This document shows, one piece after another, positions 30,785 to 39,509 of a DNA stretch of 39,949 bases. Each line of letters starts with the position of its first letter. The first letter of the stretch is position 1. The notes under the pieces were generated by a model that did not search any database, was not told the DNA's origin, and saw nothing but the letters and a program-made list of their open reading frames with translations. A program made the position numbers and the translations under genes. Origin of the DNA: Bacillota bacterium (GTDB lineage Bacteria; Bacillota_I; Bacilli_A; RF39; UBA660); assembly GCA_022771715.1 (NCBI GenBank), contig JALELF010000054.1:1-39949 (forward strand), written 5' to 3'.

Positions 30785-31678
30785 CTAATCTTCCTTTATG
30801 TTCATTACTTCCAAGATTCTATTTAAATCTGCTGTATTAGTATAAGATATTTCTATTTTATGATCTTTTACTTTAACTTTAGAATCTAATTTTTCACTTA
30901 ATAAATCCTCTACATATTTAATATCTTTATCTACTTCTCTTTTTTTTCTTTCGATTTTTATTTTTCTTTCAAAATCAGCACCTTCTGCTAATTTTTCCAC
31001 TTCCCTAACTGGTAAATTATTTGTAACTATTTTATCTGCTAATTCCTTTATTTTTTCATCATCTTCTAACTTACTTAAAACACGAGCATGTCCCATAGTT
31101 ATTTTGTTTTCTTCTAGTAAGTCTTTTACATTATCAGGAAGTCTTAATAATCCTATTATATTAGTAATATGACTTCTACTTTTTCCTACTTTTTTTGCTA
31201 ACTCTTCTTGTGTTAAATGTAATTTATCAAGCATACTTTTATAAGCTGTAGCTTCTTCTATTACATTTAAATTTTCTCTCTGTAAATTTTCTAGTAAAGC
31301 AATTTCCATCATTTGTTCATCAGTAAATGGTCTAATGATAGCTGGTATTTTAGTTAAGCCAGCTTTTTTACTTGCTCTTACTCTTCTTTCACCAGCAATT
31401 ATTTCATAACCTTTAATACTTCTTTTAATAATTATTGGTTGAAACACACCATGTTCTTTAATTGATTCACTTAATTCAGTTAATGCTTCTTCATTAAAAA
31501 CCTTTCTTGGTTGATATGGATTTGGTCTTAACTCATTTAAATTTACTTCTATTACTTCTTCATTAGTAGCTGTTTCATATATTTGTTTTTCGATTGTTTG
31601 TAAGTCTAAATTATCGCTATTAAATAATTGCTCTAAGCCTCTACCTAAAGCTCTTTTTTTAGTTTCCATTTCTATCAA
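30785..31678 (-). CDS. parB: Chromosome-partitioning protein ParB/Spo0J
   Basis: ALGRGLEQLF; LRPNPYQPRKVF; GYEIIAGERRVRASKKAGL; VGKSRSHITNIIGLLRLP. Confidence 0.95.
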   Translation of the reverse strand: MIEMETKKRALGRGLEQLFNSDNLDLQTIEKQIYETATNEEVIEVNLNELRPNPYQPRKVFNEEALTELSESIKEHGVFQPIIIKRSIKGYEIIAGERRVRASKKAGLTKIPAIIRPFTDEQMMEIALLENLQRENLNVIEEATAYKSMLDKLHLTQEELAKKVGKSRSHITNIIGLLRLPDNVKDLLEENKITMGHARVLSKLEDDEKIKELADKIVTNNLPVREVEKLAEGADFERKIKIERKKREVDKDIKYVEDLLSEKLDSKVKVKDHKIEISYTNTADLNRILEVMNIKED

Positions 31679-32444
31679 TCACTTCCTTTGCTAAATTTAT
31701 ATAAGCCTCAGTACCTCTACTATTTGGATCGTAATATAGTATAGGTTTACCGTGGCTTGGTGCTTCACTAAGTCTTACTAATCTTGGAATTATTGTATCG
31801 TATACTCTTTCTTTAAAATAGCTTTTTATCTCTTCTACTACTTCTAAGCCTAAATTAGTTCTGTTATCTAACATAGTAAGTAAAACACCTTCTATATCTA
31901 AATTAGGATTTAGATTTTTCTGTGCCATCATTATTGTATTAAGTAATTGCATTATTCCTTCTAGAGCAAAGAATTCACATTGTACAGGTATCATAACAGA
32001 ATCTGATGCGGTTAATGCATTTGTAGTTAAAAGTCCTAAAGATGGTGGACAATCTATTATTATGTAATCAAACACTGATTTAACTAAATCTAAATGTTTT
32101 TTTAATTGACCATTTTTAGAAAATCCTTCTACTACTCTACTTCTTTCCATCAATTCAATATCAGCACCCGCCAAACGAATTGTTGCTGGAAGTACATACA
32201 AATTTTTGTATTTTGTTTTAACTATTACATCTTTAATCTCCGCTTCATCTATTAATAAATCATGAATACAATGTTTTACACCAATTTTATCAACGCCTGT
32301 ACCAGTAGTAGTATTTCCTTGCGGATCTAAATCAACTAATAATACTTTTTTCTTTAAAGCTCCTAATGACGCAGCCAAATTTATACTAGTAGTTGTTTTA
32401 CCAACTCCACCTTTTTGATTTACTAACGCTATTATTCTTCCCAT
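31659..32444 (-). CDS. parA: Chromosome-partitioning ATPase ParA/Soj
   Basis: IIALVNQKGGVGKTTTSINLAASLG; start ATG 32444 (SD GGTGAT) preferred over 32489. Confidence 0.95.
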   Translation of the reverse strand: MGRIIALVNQKGGVGKTTTSINLAASLGALKKKVLLVDLDPQGNTTTGTGVDKIGVKHCIHDLLIDEAEIKDVIVKTKYKNLYVLPATIRLAGADIELMERSRVVEGFSKNGQLKKHLDLVKSVFDYIIIDCPPSLGLLTTNALTASDSVMIPVQCEFFALEGIMQLLNTIMMAQKNLNPNLDIEGVLLTMLDNRTNLGLEVVEEIKSYFKERVYDTIIPRLVRLSEAPSHGKPILYYDPNSRGTEAYINLAKEVIDRNGN

Positions 32445-32530
32445 GTTATCACCATTCTCTGCTTTTGCTTTCACATAATATTTTATCATATATTTAGAAT
32501 TTAATCTACTTTTTTTGACATATATTATAA

Positions 32531-32557
32531 ATGAAAAAGATGAGGTTACTCATCTTT
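32531..32557 (-). terminator. Terminator of the 892-aa exported protein gene
   Basis: AAAGATGAG-TAAC-CTCATCTTT + T-run; stop codon inside hairpin. Confidence 0.75.
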
Positions 32558-35228
32558 CATAATTATCTAATTTATCACAATTATTCCAATCATCAGACAT
32601 AGCACAACTTGCGCTTACATCTTTAGATACAATAGCACTACTAATTCTTTCGGCAAGAGTATCTAAATTACTTGGCATATTATCAATAGAAAGACTATCT
32701 CCTCTTAAAAACTTACTCTTACATTCAGTTCCTTCTTTTCCTTTTTCACCATTACAGTATAAATAGAAGTCATCATAATTTGTTTGAGCATTATATTTTC
32801 TTATTTCTTTTATTGAAGCGGAATTAAGAGTAATTGTATACATTGGATCTTTCTTATATACACTATCTCCACTAGTATTTCTATTATTTAATATATACTT
32901 TTGAACATTTTCATTAGTATTTTTACAATCAGTCGTTTTATCCGAATTAATTATACACCAGTTTGAACCTGTATTTCTACCATTACCATCTATTGAAGGG
33001 AATGGACTAGTTAATGATATAGGTCTATATACTATTCTTACACTACCTAAATCGTACTCATCTTCTTTACATCCTTTACTTGGACAATAAGGAGAACCTT
33101 CTTTTACTTCATAATAACAATCATGTAATAATTGATTTTGACCTTCTGTACTTACCAAATCATTATCAGTTAATGAATGATTATAATTTCTAATTGCTGA
33201 TTGATATGCATTATATAAATAGTTTTTATAACCAATAGTTGTTATTTTAATATTTAATCCTTCATACTCTCCACCTGGTGTACTATAGTGTACTGGATAA
33301 TTAGCATGTCCAATATCTATAAATCTATTATATTTCTTATAGTCACCTACTGGCTCGGTTGATATTGATTCTCCACTTGGTAGTTTTACCCATCTATATG
33401 TATTATGATTTAATTCATACTCATAAGTTGCAACAAACACCTTATTATAAGCATAATTCCAATAATCTTTATAAGCTGTAAAGTTTTTAACTGCACAAAC
33501 AGGAGTTAAAATACCCAATTGACAAACAAATAAAGGTATTCCATCATAGCCAATTTTATAAGTACCTGAACCAAAACTATAATTTAAATTAATAGAATCA
33601 GAAATATTAGCTCTTTTAGGAATAATATTACTACTTCCTTTTTGTTCATTAACACGATTAAGTGTCTGTGTATAATTATATGGTGATTTAATATCATTAG
33701 TTCTATTATATTCTAAAGACAAATCAGAATCTAAATAATAATCAAATTTATCTATTTGAGTTTTACAACCTTTTAAAGTTTCAAGTAAATTCATTAATTT
33801 ATTTAATTTATTTTGAAGTTCTTTAGTATTTGTTTTATAACACTTGTTATTTGCCATATAATAGCCTGATGGACAAGTTGTACTTGAAACAGAAGTTTTA
33901 CCAAGATACTTTACATACTCAGGTATTTCAGAAGTAGATAATTCTGAGCCACCTTTTGTACATTTTCTTGTATAATGTTGCCATTCACATGGGGCACTAT
34001 CTTCTTTTTTACTAGAAATCTTACAAGGCGTATTGCCACAGTTTCTATTACAAGTATTAATTTTATCATAAGTCTTATTAGTGGCCTCGCATTTATATGA
34101 TTTAATAGTTTTAGTTGAACAACTAATTTTTTCATATTTACCAGTTACACCATCATTCTGACTAATTGGTTCATTCATATCATTAGTTGTTGTTGTAAAA
34201 TCTTTCTCCCAATGACAACAAATCTTCTCATATTCATATTGATATAGTTTCCTTACTTCATCACCATCTTCAACTCTAGGCGACCAATCAGTAGCAAAAT
34301 ACTCATTTAAATTCCAAGCATCACTTGCGCCAAATCCAGGAATATCATCATCAGAGAAATCTTGAACCATTTGACTAGTAATTACTCCAAATTTATTAGC
34401 GTATGATCCAGTTATATTTTGTTTGGTTGAAAAATAATAAACATATTTAGTATTCATTGCTGTTCCATCATTTTGATTAGGTTGAAACGCAGAATAATCT
34501 GCCCCTATTGTGTCAGCATCATATAATAAGTTTCCATCAATAGAAACACCCTTTTCTTTAAAGCGGTTAATATCACTCGCTCCAATATTAATAACCTTAG
34601 GGTTAGGCGTTCTATCAGAAAGTTTAAGTCCTGATTCATCATCACATTGCGCTCCTATACCACCCTTATATATAACAGATGTAACAATTGTTTTTACTTC
34701 TTCTTCTACATCTTTAAGAGCTTTCTTATAGTCAGCAATCCACTGATCTAAATCAACCTTAGTAGTACAAGATTTAATACCACTAAGCTTAACAGTTAAT
34801 CCATTTATTATATTATTATCATTATTTTTACCAATAGTCCAAGTAAAATTTCCTCCAGAATTAGCTACAGGAGCATATCCAGGAAATTCATAAGTATTTT
34901 TTTCCACACAATAAACAGGACAATACTTATTGTTCTCAAAAGTTGGTTTTATTTTGCTAATAATACTGTTAATATAATCTTTCATATCACTATCTGATAT
35001 ATTATTAAAATAGTCTTCAACACTTGAAAAATCAAAACCATCTTCAGTAATAATATTATCATACATTTCAAAAGATACATCATCTTTTACAATAATTTTT
35101 ACAGGACACTTTGATTCTTTAGTATCAGCGTCATTAGTTTTCTCTTCTGTAACATTAGCACCTAAAACAGTACGAGCGTTAAACAAAAAAAGAAACATAA
35201 AAAATATAATCATCTTATTTTTTTTCAA
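32550..35228 (-). CDS. Large Cys-rich exported protein of unknown function
   Basis: 892 aa; TTG start, signal peptide KKNKMIIFFMFLFLFNARTVLGA; about 28 Cys by eye; no C-terminal TM or sorting signal seen. Confidence 0.8.
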   Translation of the reverse strand: MKKNKMIIFFMFLFLFNARTVLGANVTEEKTNDADTKESKCPVKIIVKDDVSFEMYDNIITEDGFDFSSVEDYFNNISDSDMKDYINSIISKIKPTFENNKYCPVYCVEKNTYEFPGYAPVANSGGNFTWTIGKNNDNNIINGLTVKLSGIKSCTTKVDLDQWIADYKKALKDVEEEVKTIVTSVIYKGGIGAQCDDESGLKLSDRTPNPKVINIGASDINRFKEKGVSIDGNLLYDADTIGADYSAFQPNQNDGTAMNTKYVYYFSTKQNITGSYANKFGVITSQMVQDFSDDDIPGFGASDAWNLNEYFATDWSPRVEDGDEVRKLYQYEYEKICCHWEKDFTTTTNDMNEPISQNDGVTGKYEKISCSTKTIKSYKCEATNKTYDKINTCNRNCGNTPCKISSKKEDSAPCEWQHYTRKCTKGGSELSTSEIPEYVKYLGKTSVSSTTCPSGYYMANNKCYKTNTKELQNKLNKLMNLLETLKGCKTQIDKFDYYLDSDLSLEYNRTNDIKSPYNYTQTLNRVNEQKGSSNIIPKRANISDSINLNYSFGSGTYKIGYDGIPLFVCQLGILTPVCAVKNFTAYKDYWNYAYNKVFVATYEYELNHNTYRWVKLPSGESISTEPVGDYKKYNRFIDIGHANYPVHYSTPGGEYEGLNIKITTIGYKNYLYNAYQSAIRNYNHSLTDNDLVSTEGQNQLLHDCYYEVKEGSPYCPSKGCKEDEYDLGSVRIVYRPISLTSPFPSIDGNGRNTGSNWCIINSDKTTDCKNTNENVQKYILNNRNTSGDSVYKKDPMYTITLNSASIKEIRKYNAQTNYDDFYLYCNGEKGKEGTECKSKFLRGDSLSIDNMPSNLDTLAERISSAIVSKDVSASCAMSDDWNNCDKLDNYER

Positions 35229-35313
35229 TCATATCACCTATCTTTAAATAATAATCATTATTAGTATAGCATAGTTTTAATAAAATTTAAAAACTTTTTG
35301 TTCATTTTACGTA

Positions 35314-35340
35314 AAGAAAAAACCGCTTATTGCAGTTTTA
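35314..35340 (-). terminator. Terminator after lipoprotein gene
   Basis: AAAACTGC-AATAA-GCGGTTTT + T-run. Confidence 0.7.
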
Positions 35341-36123
35341 TCTAACAAAAGTTGGTTTTACTAATTTTTTTTGATAATCAGCACTCATCTTTAATTCTAC
35401 AGTATTATCCTTATCACAAATTGCTTTTTCTTCTTCTGTAACAGTTACAGCATATGGATATAATAAGTTAACATAATGAGATGAGTTAATTCTTTCTCCT
35501 ACTTCATCAAATTCATAAGTGAAAATTCCTCTACCATTTTCTACTTCAATTGTTCTTAAAGAAACATAACTATCTTTAGCAGCAAAATTAGCATTTTCTA
35601 AAGGAATAATATTATCAACAACTCTAAATAATCCTAATTGTTTTAATTCTTCACATTTTTCTTTAGATAAGAAACAAACAAATTGAGTTTTATAATATGT
35701 ATCATCAATAGTTTTTTCTTCAGAATAAATTGGTATTAATAAAGAACCTTTCTTTGAAAGATATAAATGAGCATGATCTTCTTTTATATCACAAACTTCA
35801 TCACTACTGTATTTAACAGGAACAGTTTCATTAGACCATTCATAGTCATCGATAAATGAAGCTTCAGAAGCAAAAACTTTCTTATTGCCATTTTCATCTT
35901 CATAAACATGAGCATGTAATCCTGTCTCTTTACAACCATACATCATAAATTCTTCTTCAAAATATTCATAATCATTTTCATGACCTGTATATTCTATAAC
36001 AGTTGGAGTTACATATTCTACATCACTCTTTTCTGCCTTAACAAGTGCTGGTTTACATCCAGCTAGAGTAAGTGCTAAAAGCCCTGCAAATACCCTATTT
36101 TTTAAATTTTTTTTCTTTTCCAT
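35338..36123 (-). CDS. Putative lipoprotein of unknown function
   Basis: 261 aa; FAGLLALTLAGCKPA lipobox. Confidence 0.75.
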   Translation of the reverse strand: MEKKKNLKNRVFAGLLALTLAGCKPALVKAEKSDVEYVTPTVIEYTGHENDYEYFEEEFMMYGCKETGLHAHVYEDENGNKKVFASEASFIDDYEWSNETVPVKYSSDEVCDIKEDHAHLYLSKKGSLLIPIYSEEKTIDDTYYKTQFVCFLSKEKCEELKQLGLFRVVDNIIPLENANFAAKDSYVSLRTIEVENGRGIFTYEFDEVGERINSSHYVNLLYPYAVTVTEEEKAICDKDNTVELKMSADYQKKLVKPTFVR

Positions 36124-36156
36124 AAATCCTCCCTTTTATTTATATGTAAATAAAAA

Positions 36157-36198
36157 GCAGCAAAAACTAGACAGCATAAAGCTACCATTTTTTACTGC
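36157..36198 (-). terminator. Terminator/attenuator-like hairpin (copy A) upstream of lipoprotein gene
   Basis: GCAGTAAAAA..TTTTTGCTGC 10-bp stem (one G-U) enclosing GGTAGC/GCTGTC, followed by T5. Confidence 0.55.
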
Positions 36199-36202
36199 AA
36201 AC

Positions 36203-36289
36203 TTATTTATTTTCATCACAATAGAAAACCCTATTTATCACTAAATAGTTATATAGACTATGATAATTTTTTAAACAAAGTATTTCCAT
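36203..36289 (-). CDS. Putative leader peptide uORF A (28 aa) MEILCLKNYHSLYNYLVINRVFYCDENK
   Basis: SD AGGGG 7 nt before ATG; stop 4 nt before hairpin A. Confidence 0.4.
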   Translation of the reverse strand: MEILCLKNYHSLYNYLVINRVFYCDENK

Positions 36290-36321
36290 ATAAAATCCCC
36301 TTCACATATAAATTGCCATCT

Positions 36322-36350
36322 ATAATAATACAATTTTTTTATTTTGTCAA
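36322..36350 (-). promoter_or_regulatory. Promoter of lipoprotein transcription unit
   Basis: TTGACA (36345-36350) - 17 nt - TATTAT (36322-36327). Confidence 0.65.
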
Positions 36351-36351
36351 A

Positions 36352-37089
36352 TTAATTATAATTTTTAAATGATTCTAGTATTTTTTTAATATTTTCTTCA
36401 TTAAATGGTTTATTTAAAACATCAACTATATTATATCTAAATGCCTTATCAATTGTCTCCTTAGTATCATCACCTGTAATAACCGCAACTGGTATTTTAT
36501 AATTATTTTCTTTCAAATAATTTAAAACATCAAAACCATTAAAATTAGGCATAAATAAATCAAGCATTATTCCATATATATTAGGATTTTTTTTAATTAT
36601 TTCGACAGCCTTATTACCATCTTCAGCATTTAATATAGCAAATTCATTACTAATTGCTTTACCTATTAAATTTCTAATAAGCATTGAATCATCAACAATA
36701 AGTATTTTTTCTTTTTTAGAATCATCAGACGAACTATTTAAATACTGTTTAGCTATTTCAATATACTTTTTAGTTTCTTTTTCTAATTTATCATAATTGC
36801 TAAAAACAAAAGAAAAATCATTGTTTTTACCTGCCATTTCATTCTCATATGCTATATCAACTAAACTAGTAAAACCTAAATATCTAGCATCACTTTTAAT
36901 AGAATGAGCATACACCGCATAACTATTCATATCAGAACTTTCCTTACTTTTTAATAATTCGTTTAATTTTTCTGATATAGAATTTAAAAAATCAATCAAA
37001 GTTTCTTCATATGATTTCATATCACCAAACAATTCCAAACTTTTATCTAAATCAACATTATTATCTTTTAATATACTTATGTCTTTCAT
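36352..37089 (-). CDS. Hpt domain + response-regulator receiver (REC) protein, no output domain
   Basis: Hpt motif YAVYAHSIKSDARYLGF; REC ILIVDDSMLIRNLI, GIMLDLFMPNFNGFDVL, VITGDD, NKPF. Confidence 0.85.
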   Translation of the reverse strand: MKDISILKDNNVDLDKSLELFGDMKSYEETLIDFLNSISEKLNELLKSKESSDMNSYAVYAHSIKSDARYLGFTSLVDIAYENEMAGKNNDFSFVFSNYDKLEKETKKYIEIAKQYLNSSSDDSKKEKILIVDDSMLIRNLIGKAISNEFAILNAEDGNKAVEIIKKNPNIYGIMLDLFMPNFNGFDVLNYLKENNYKIPVAVITGDDTKETIDKAFRYNIVDVLNKPFNEENIKKILESFKNYN

Positions 37090-37111
37090 AATAAATCCCT
37101 CTCTTTAATAC

Positions 37112-37160
37112 AAAAAAACAGCAAAATTAGACGGCAAAGCACCTATCAAATTTTACTGTT
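37112..37160 (-). terminator. Terminator/attenuator-like hairpin (copy B) upstream of Hpt-REC gene
   Basis: AACAGTAAAAT..ATTTTGCTGTT 11-bp stem (one G-U, pairs only in minus-strand RNA) followed by T-run. Confidence 0.6.
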
Positions 37161-37244
37161 TTATGATTTAAGGGCACAAAAACCTAAGTTTAATGAAAAA
37201 CTTAAATATTCAAATATATATTTTGAATAATATCTTCGTGCCAT
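37161..37244 (-). CDS. Putative leader peptide uORF B (27 aa) MARRYYSKYIFEYLSFSLNLGFCALKS
   Basis: SD AAGGTGAT before ATG; TAA stop directly abuts hairpin B. Confidence 0.45.
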   Translation of the reverse strand: MARRYYSKYIFEYLSFSLNLGFCALKS

Positions 37245-37263
37245 ATAATCACCTTACATATCA

Positions 37264-37292
37264 ATCATAAAATATTTATATTATTTTGTCAA
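37264..37292 (-). promoter_or_regulatory. Promoter of Hpt-REC transcription unit
   Basis: TTGACA (37287-37292) - 17 nt - TATGAT (37264-37269). Confidence 0.65.
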
Positions 37293-37319
37293 TAATCAAT
37301 TTTTAAATTTAACAATTGC

Positions 37320-39449
37320 TTAACACTTATTTAAATAAGAATTTATAATATTAATTACATTATTTATTTCATCAATTAAATATTTATAATTATTTTTAAC
37401 AAAAGCTTTATTATCATAATTATCTACTAAATCTTTAGTTATTTTATGTAACTTAGTAAAACCCAAATATCCACAATCACTATTTATTTTTTGTAGAGAG
37501 TTTAAATAATTATCTTTACTTTTAATAACATCAAATTCTTTAACTAATAAATCATTAAAATCAATTAAAGAAGCATTATAAGTAGCAATATCACCAAACA
37601 TTTCTAAATCTACTTTAATACCATTATCTTTTAAAACATTATTTTTTCTAACATATTTAGATAAAACACTTTTTAACTTATCTCGTTCAATTGGTTTAGT
37701 TAAATAATCACTAAAACCAACTTCTAAATATCTGTCACACTTTCCTTCTATCGCATCAGCAGTAAGCGCTACTACTGGTGTAGTAACTGTTTCTCTTAAC
37801 TTTTTCAAAGTTTCAACTCCACCCATTTTAGGCATCATTATATCCATAAAAATAACATCGTATTTATTATTCTTAACTTTATCTAAACATTCGAACCCAC
37901 TCATTACACTATCTATATTAATGTTATAAGCTTTAAATATTTTATCAGCTACCTTAATATTAAGTAAGTTATCATCAACAACTAATACTTTTAATGAACT
38001 AAAATCAGTCACTTCTTCTTTCTTTTCTTCCTTAACAAAAACACTATTTCTTATTTTTTGATTTAAATATACTGTAAAATTAGAACCTTTGCCATACTCA
38101 CTTTGAACAGTTATTTTTCCACCCATTAATTCAACTAATCTTTTAGTAATCGCAAGTCCTAATCCTGTTCCTTCCAAAGTAGTATTTTTATCCTCATCTA
38201 ATCTTTGAAATTTTGTAAACAGTTTATCGATGTTTTCTTTTTTTATTCCTCTTCCCGTATCTTTAACAGATATTATTAAATTAGAATCATCACCTTTATT
38301 AACACAATTAACACTAAATTCAATTGAACCTTCCTCTGTATATTTTATGGCATTAGTAAGTAAATTAGTTACTATTTGTCTTAATTTACCACTATCTCCA
38401 TATAATGTTTCTGGTAAATCAACTGCAAATTGTGTTTTAAATTCAATATTCTTTTCTCCTAATCTTACTTTTGCCAATTTAGTAAGAACATCTAATACTT
38501 CACTAATATGATATTCACTATTAACAATTTCCATTTTATTCGCTTCTATTTTAGAAATATCTAATATACCATTTACTATTTCAAGTAAGGTATGACTAGC
38601 CAAAACAATATTATTAGCGTTTTCTTTAGCTTCTTCCAATGATTTAGCATCATTAATACATTCGCTAAAACCAACTATTGCATTTAATGGTGTTCTTATT
38701 TCATGAGACATGCTTGATAAAAAATCCGTCTTAGCATGATTTGCTTTTTCTGCCTGATCCTTAGCAAGCTCTAATTGATTTATTAATTTCATATCTGGAT
38801 TTTCGATTGTAAAAAACATAACTAAGTTATCAATTGTTAAACCAATTGAAATACAAATAATAAATGGGTTTCTTGAAAAAAGAAGTGCGATTGAAATAGC
38901 TGTTATAAGAATCATAAATACTGGAAAATGTTTTTTAGTTATATTTTTTATGTTCATTAAGACTATTAACAAAGCAAACATAATATAAGATACACAAGCA
39001 ATAATTGAAATATTAACTGCGTCTCCTTGAGCAGTTTGTCTTAAACTATCAAGCAAAACAATATTAATATCAGCTTTTAAAACAATTAAATAAACAAATA
39101 TATCAATAATTATTACTAGCCATGTCATTATTTTTAAATTTTTATTAAAGTTTTTCCTTTTTTCATATGTAATAATATATATATACAAAAATAAAGAAGA
39201 AGACCAAATAATTAAGAATAAATAATCAAGTTTATTTAATATGATTACTAACAACTCATTATAATTGGTATAGACATTAAAAAACAAGGAACTAACTAAA
39301 AGGCTATCAAAAAATATCGAAATAAGCATAATAGAATATAGTTTATTTTCTAACAAATTAACACGTTCTTTAGAAAAATATACAATTAATATTATTAAAG
39401 ATAATACTAACGCAATTACTGGCATATACAAATTTGGCATAAACAACAC
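37320..39449 (-). CDS. Membrane hybrid histidine kinase (multi-TM sensor, HisKA, HATPase, REC, degenerate Hpt-like C-terminus)
   Basis: FLSSMSHEIRTPLNAIVGFSE; GTGLGLAITKRLVELMGGKITVQSEYGKGSNF; VLVVDDNLLNIKV, VIFMDIMMPKMGG; N-terminal ~7 hydrophobic segments. Confidence 0.93.
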   Translation of the reverse strand: MLFMPNLYMPVIALVLSLIILIVYFSKERVNLLENKLYSIMLISIFFDSLLVSSLFFNVYTNYNELLVIILNKLDYLFLIIWSSSLFLYIYIITYEKRKNFNKNLKIMTWLVIIIDIFVYLIVLKADINIVLLDSLRQTAQGDAVNISIIACVSYIMFALLIVLMNIKNITKKHFPVFMILITAISIALLFSRNPFIICISIGLTIDNLVMFFTIENPDMKLINQLELAKDQAEKANHAKTDFLSSMSHEIRTPLNAIVGFSECINDAKSLEEAKENANNIVLASHTLLEIVNGILDISKIEANKMEIVNSEYHISEVLDVLTKLAKVRLGEKNIEFKTQFAVDLPETLYGDSGKLRQIVTNLLTNAIKYTEEGSIEFSVNCVNKGDDSNLIISVKDTGRGIKKENIDKLFTKFQRLDEDKNTTLEGTGLGLAITKRLVELMGGKITVQSEYGKGSNFTVYLNQKIRNSVFVKEEKKEEVTDFSSLKVLVVDDNLLNIKVADKIFKAYNINIDSVMSGFECLDKVKNNKYDVIFMDIMMPKMGGVETLKKLRETVTTPVVALTADAIEGKCDRYLEVGFSDYLTKPIERDKLKSVLSKYVRKNNVLKDNGIKVDLEMFGDIATYNASLIDFNDLLVKEFDVIKSKDNYLNSLQKINSDCGYLGFTKLHKITKDLVDNYDNKAFVKNNYKYLIDEINNVINIINSYLNKC

Positions 39450-39472
39450 TTCCTATACTAAAAAAATTATAT

Positions 39473-39509
39473 AATAAAAAAAAGAAGAAAACAATATCTA
39501 TTTCTTCTT
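39473..39509 (-). terminator. Terminator after right-edge gene
   Basis: AAGAAGAAA..TTTCTTCTT stem with T-run. Confidence 0.6.

Noticed and set aside
33911-34135. 74-aa minus ORF in a second frame within the 892-aa gene
   Set aside because: Fully overlaps a longer coherent CDS and has no RBS or family evidence.
36124-37260. Known riboswitch (c-di-GMP-I/GEMM or similar) in the two leaders
   Set aside because: The conserved motifs of GEMM-type aptamers are not present; uORF plus terminator layout fits better.
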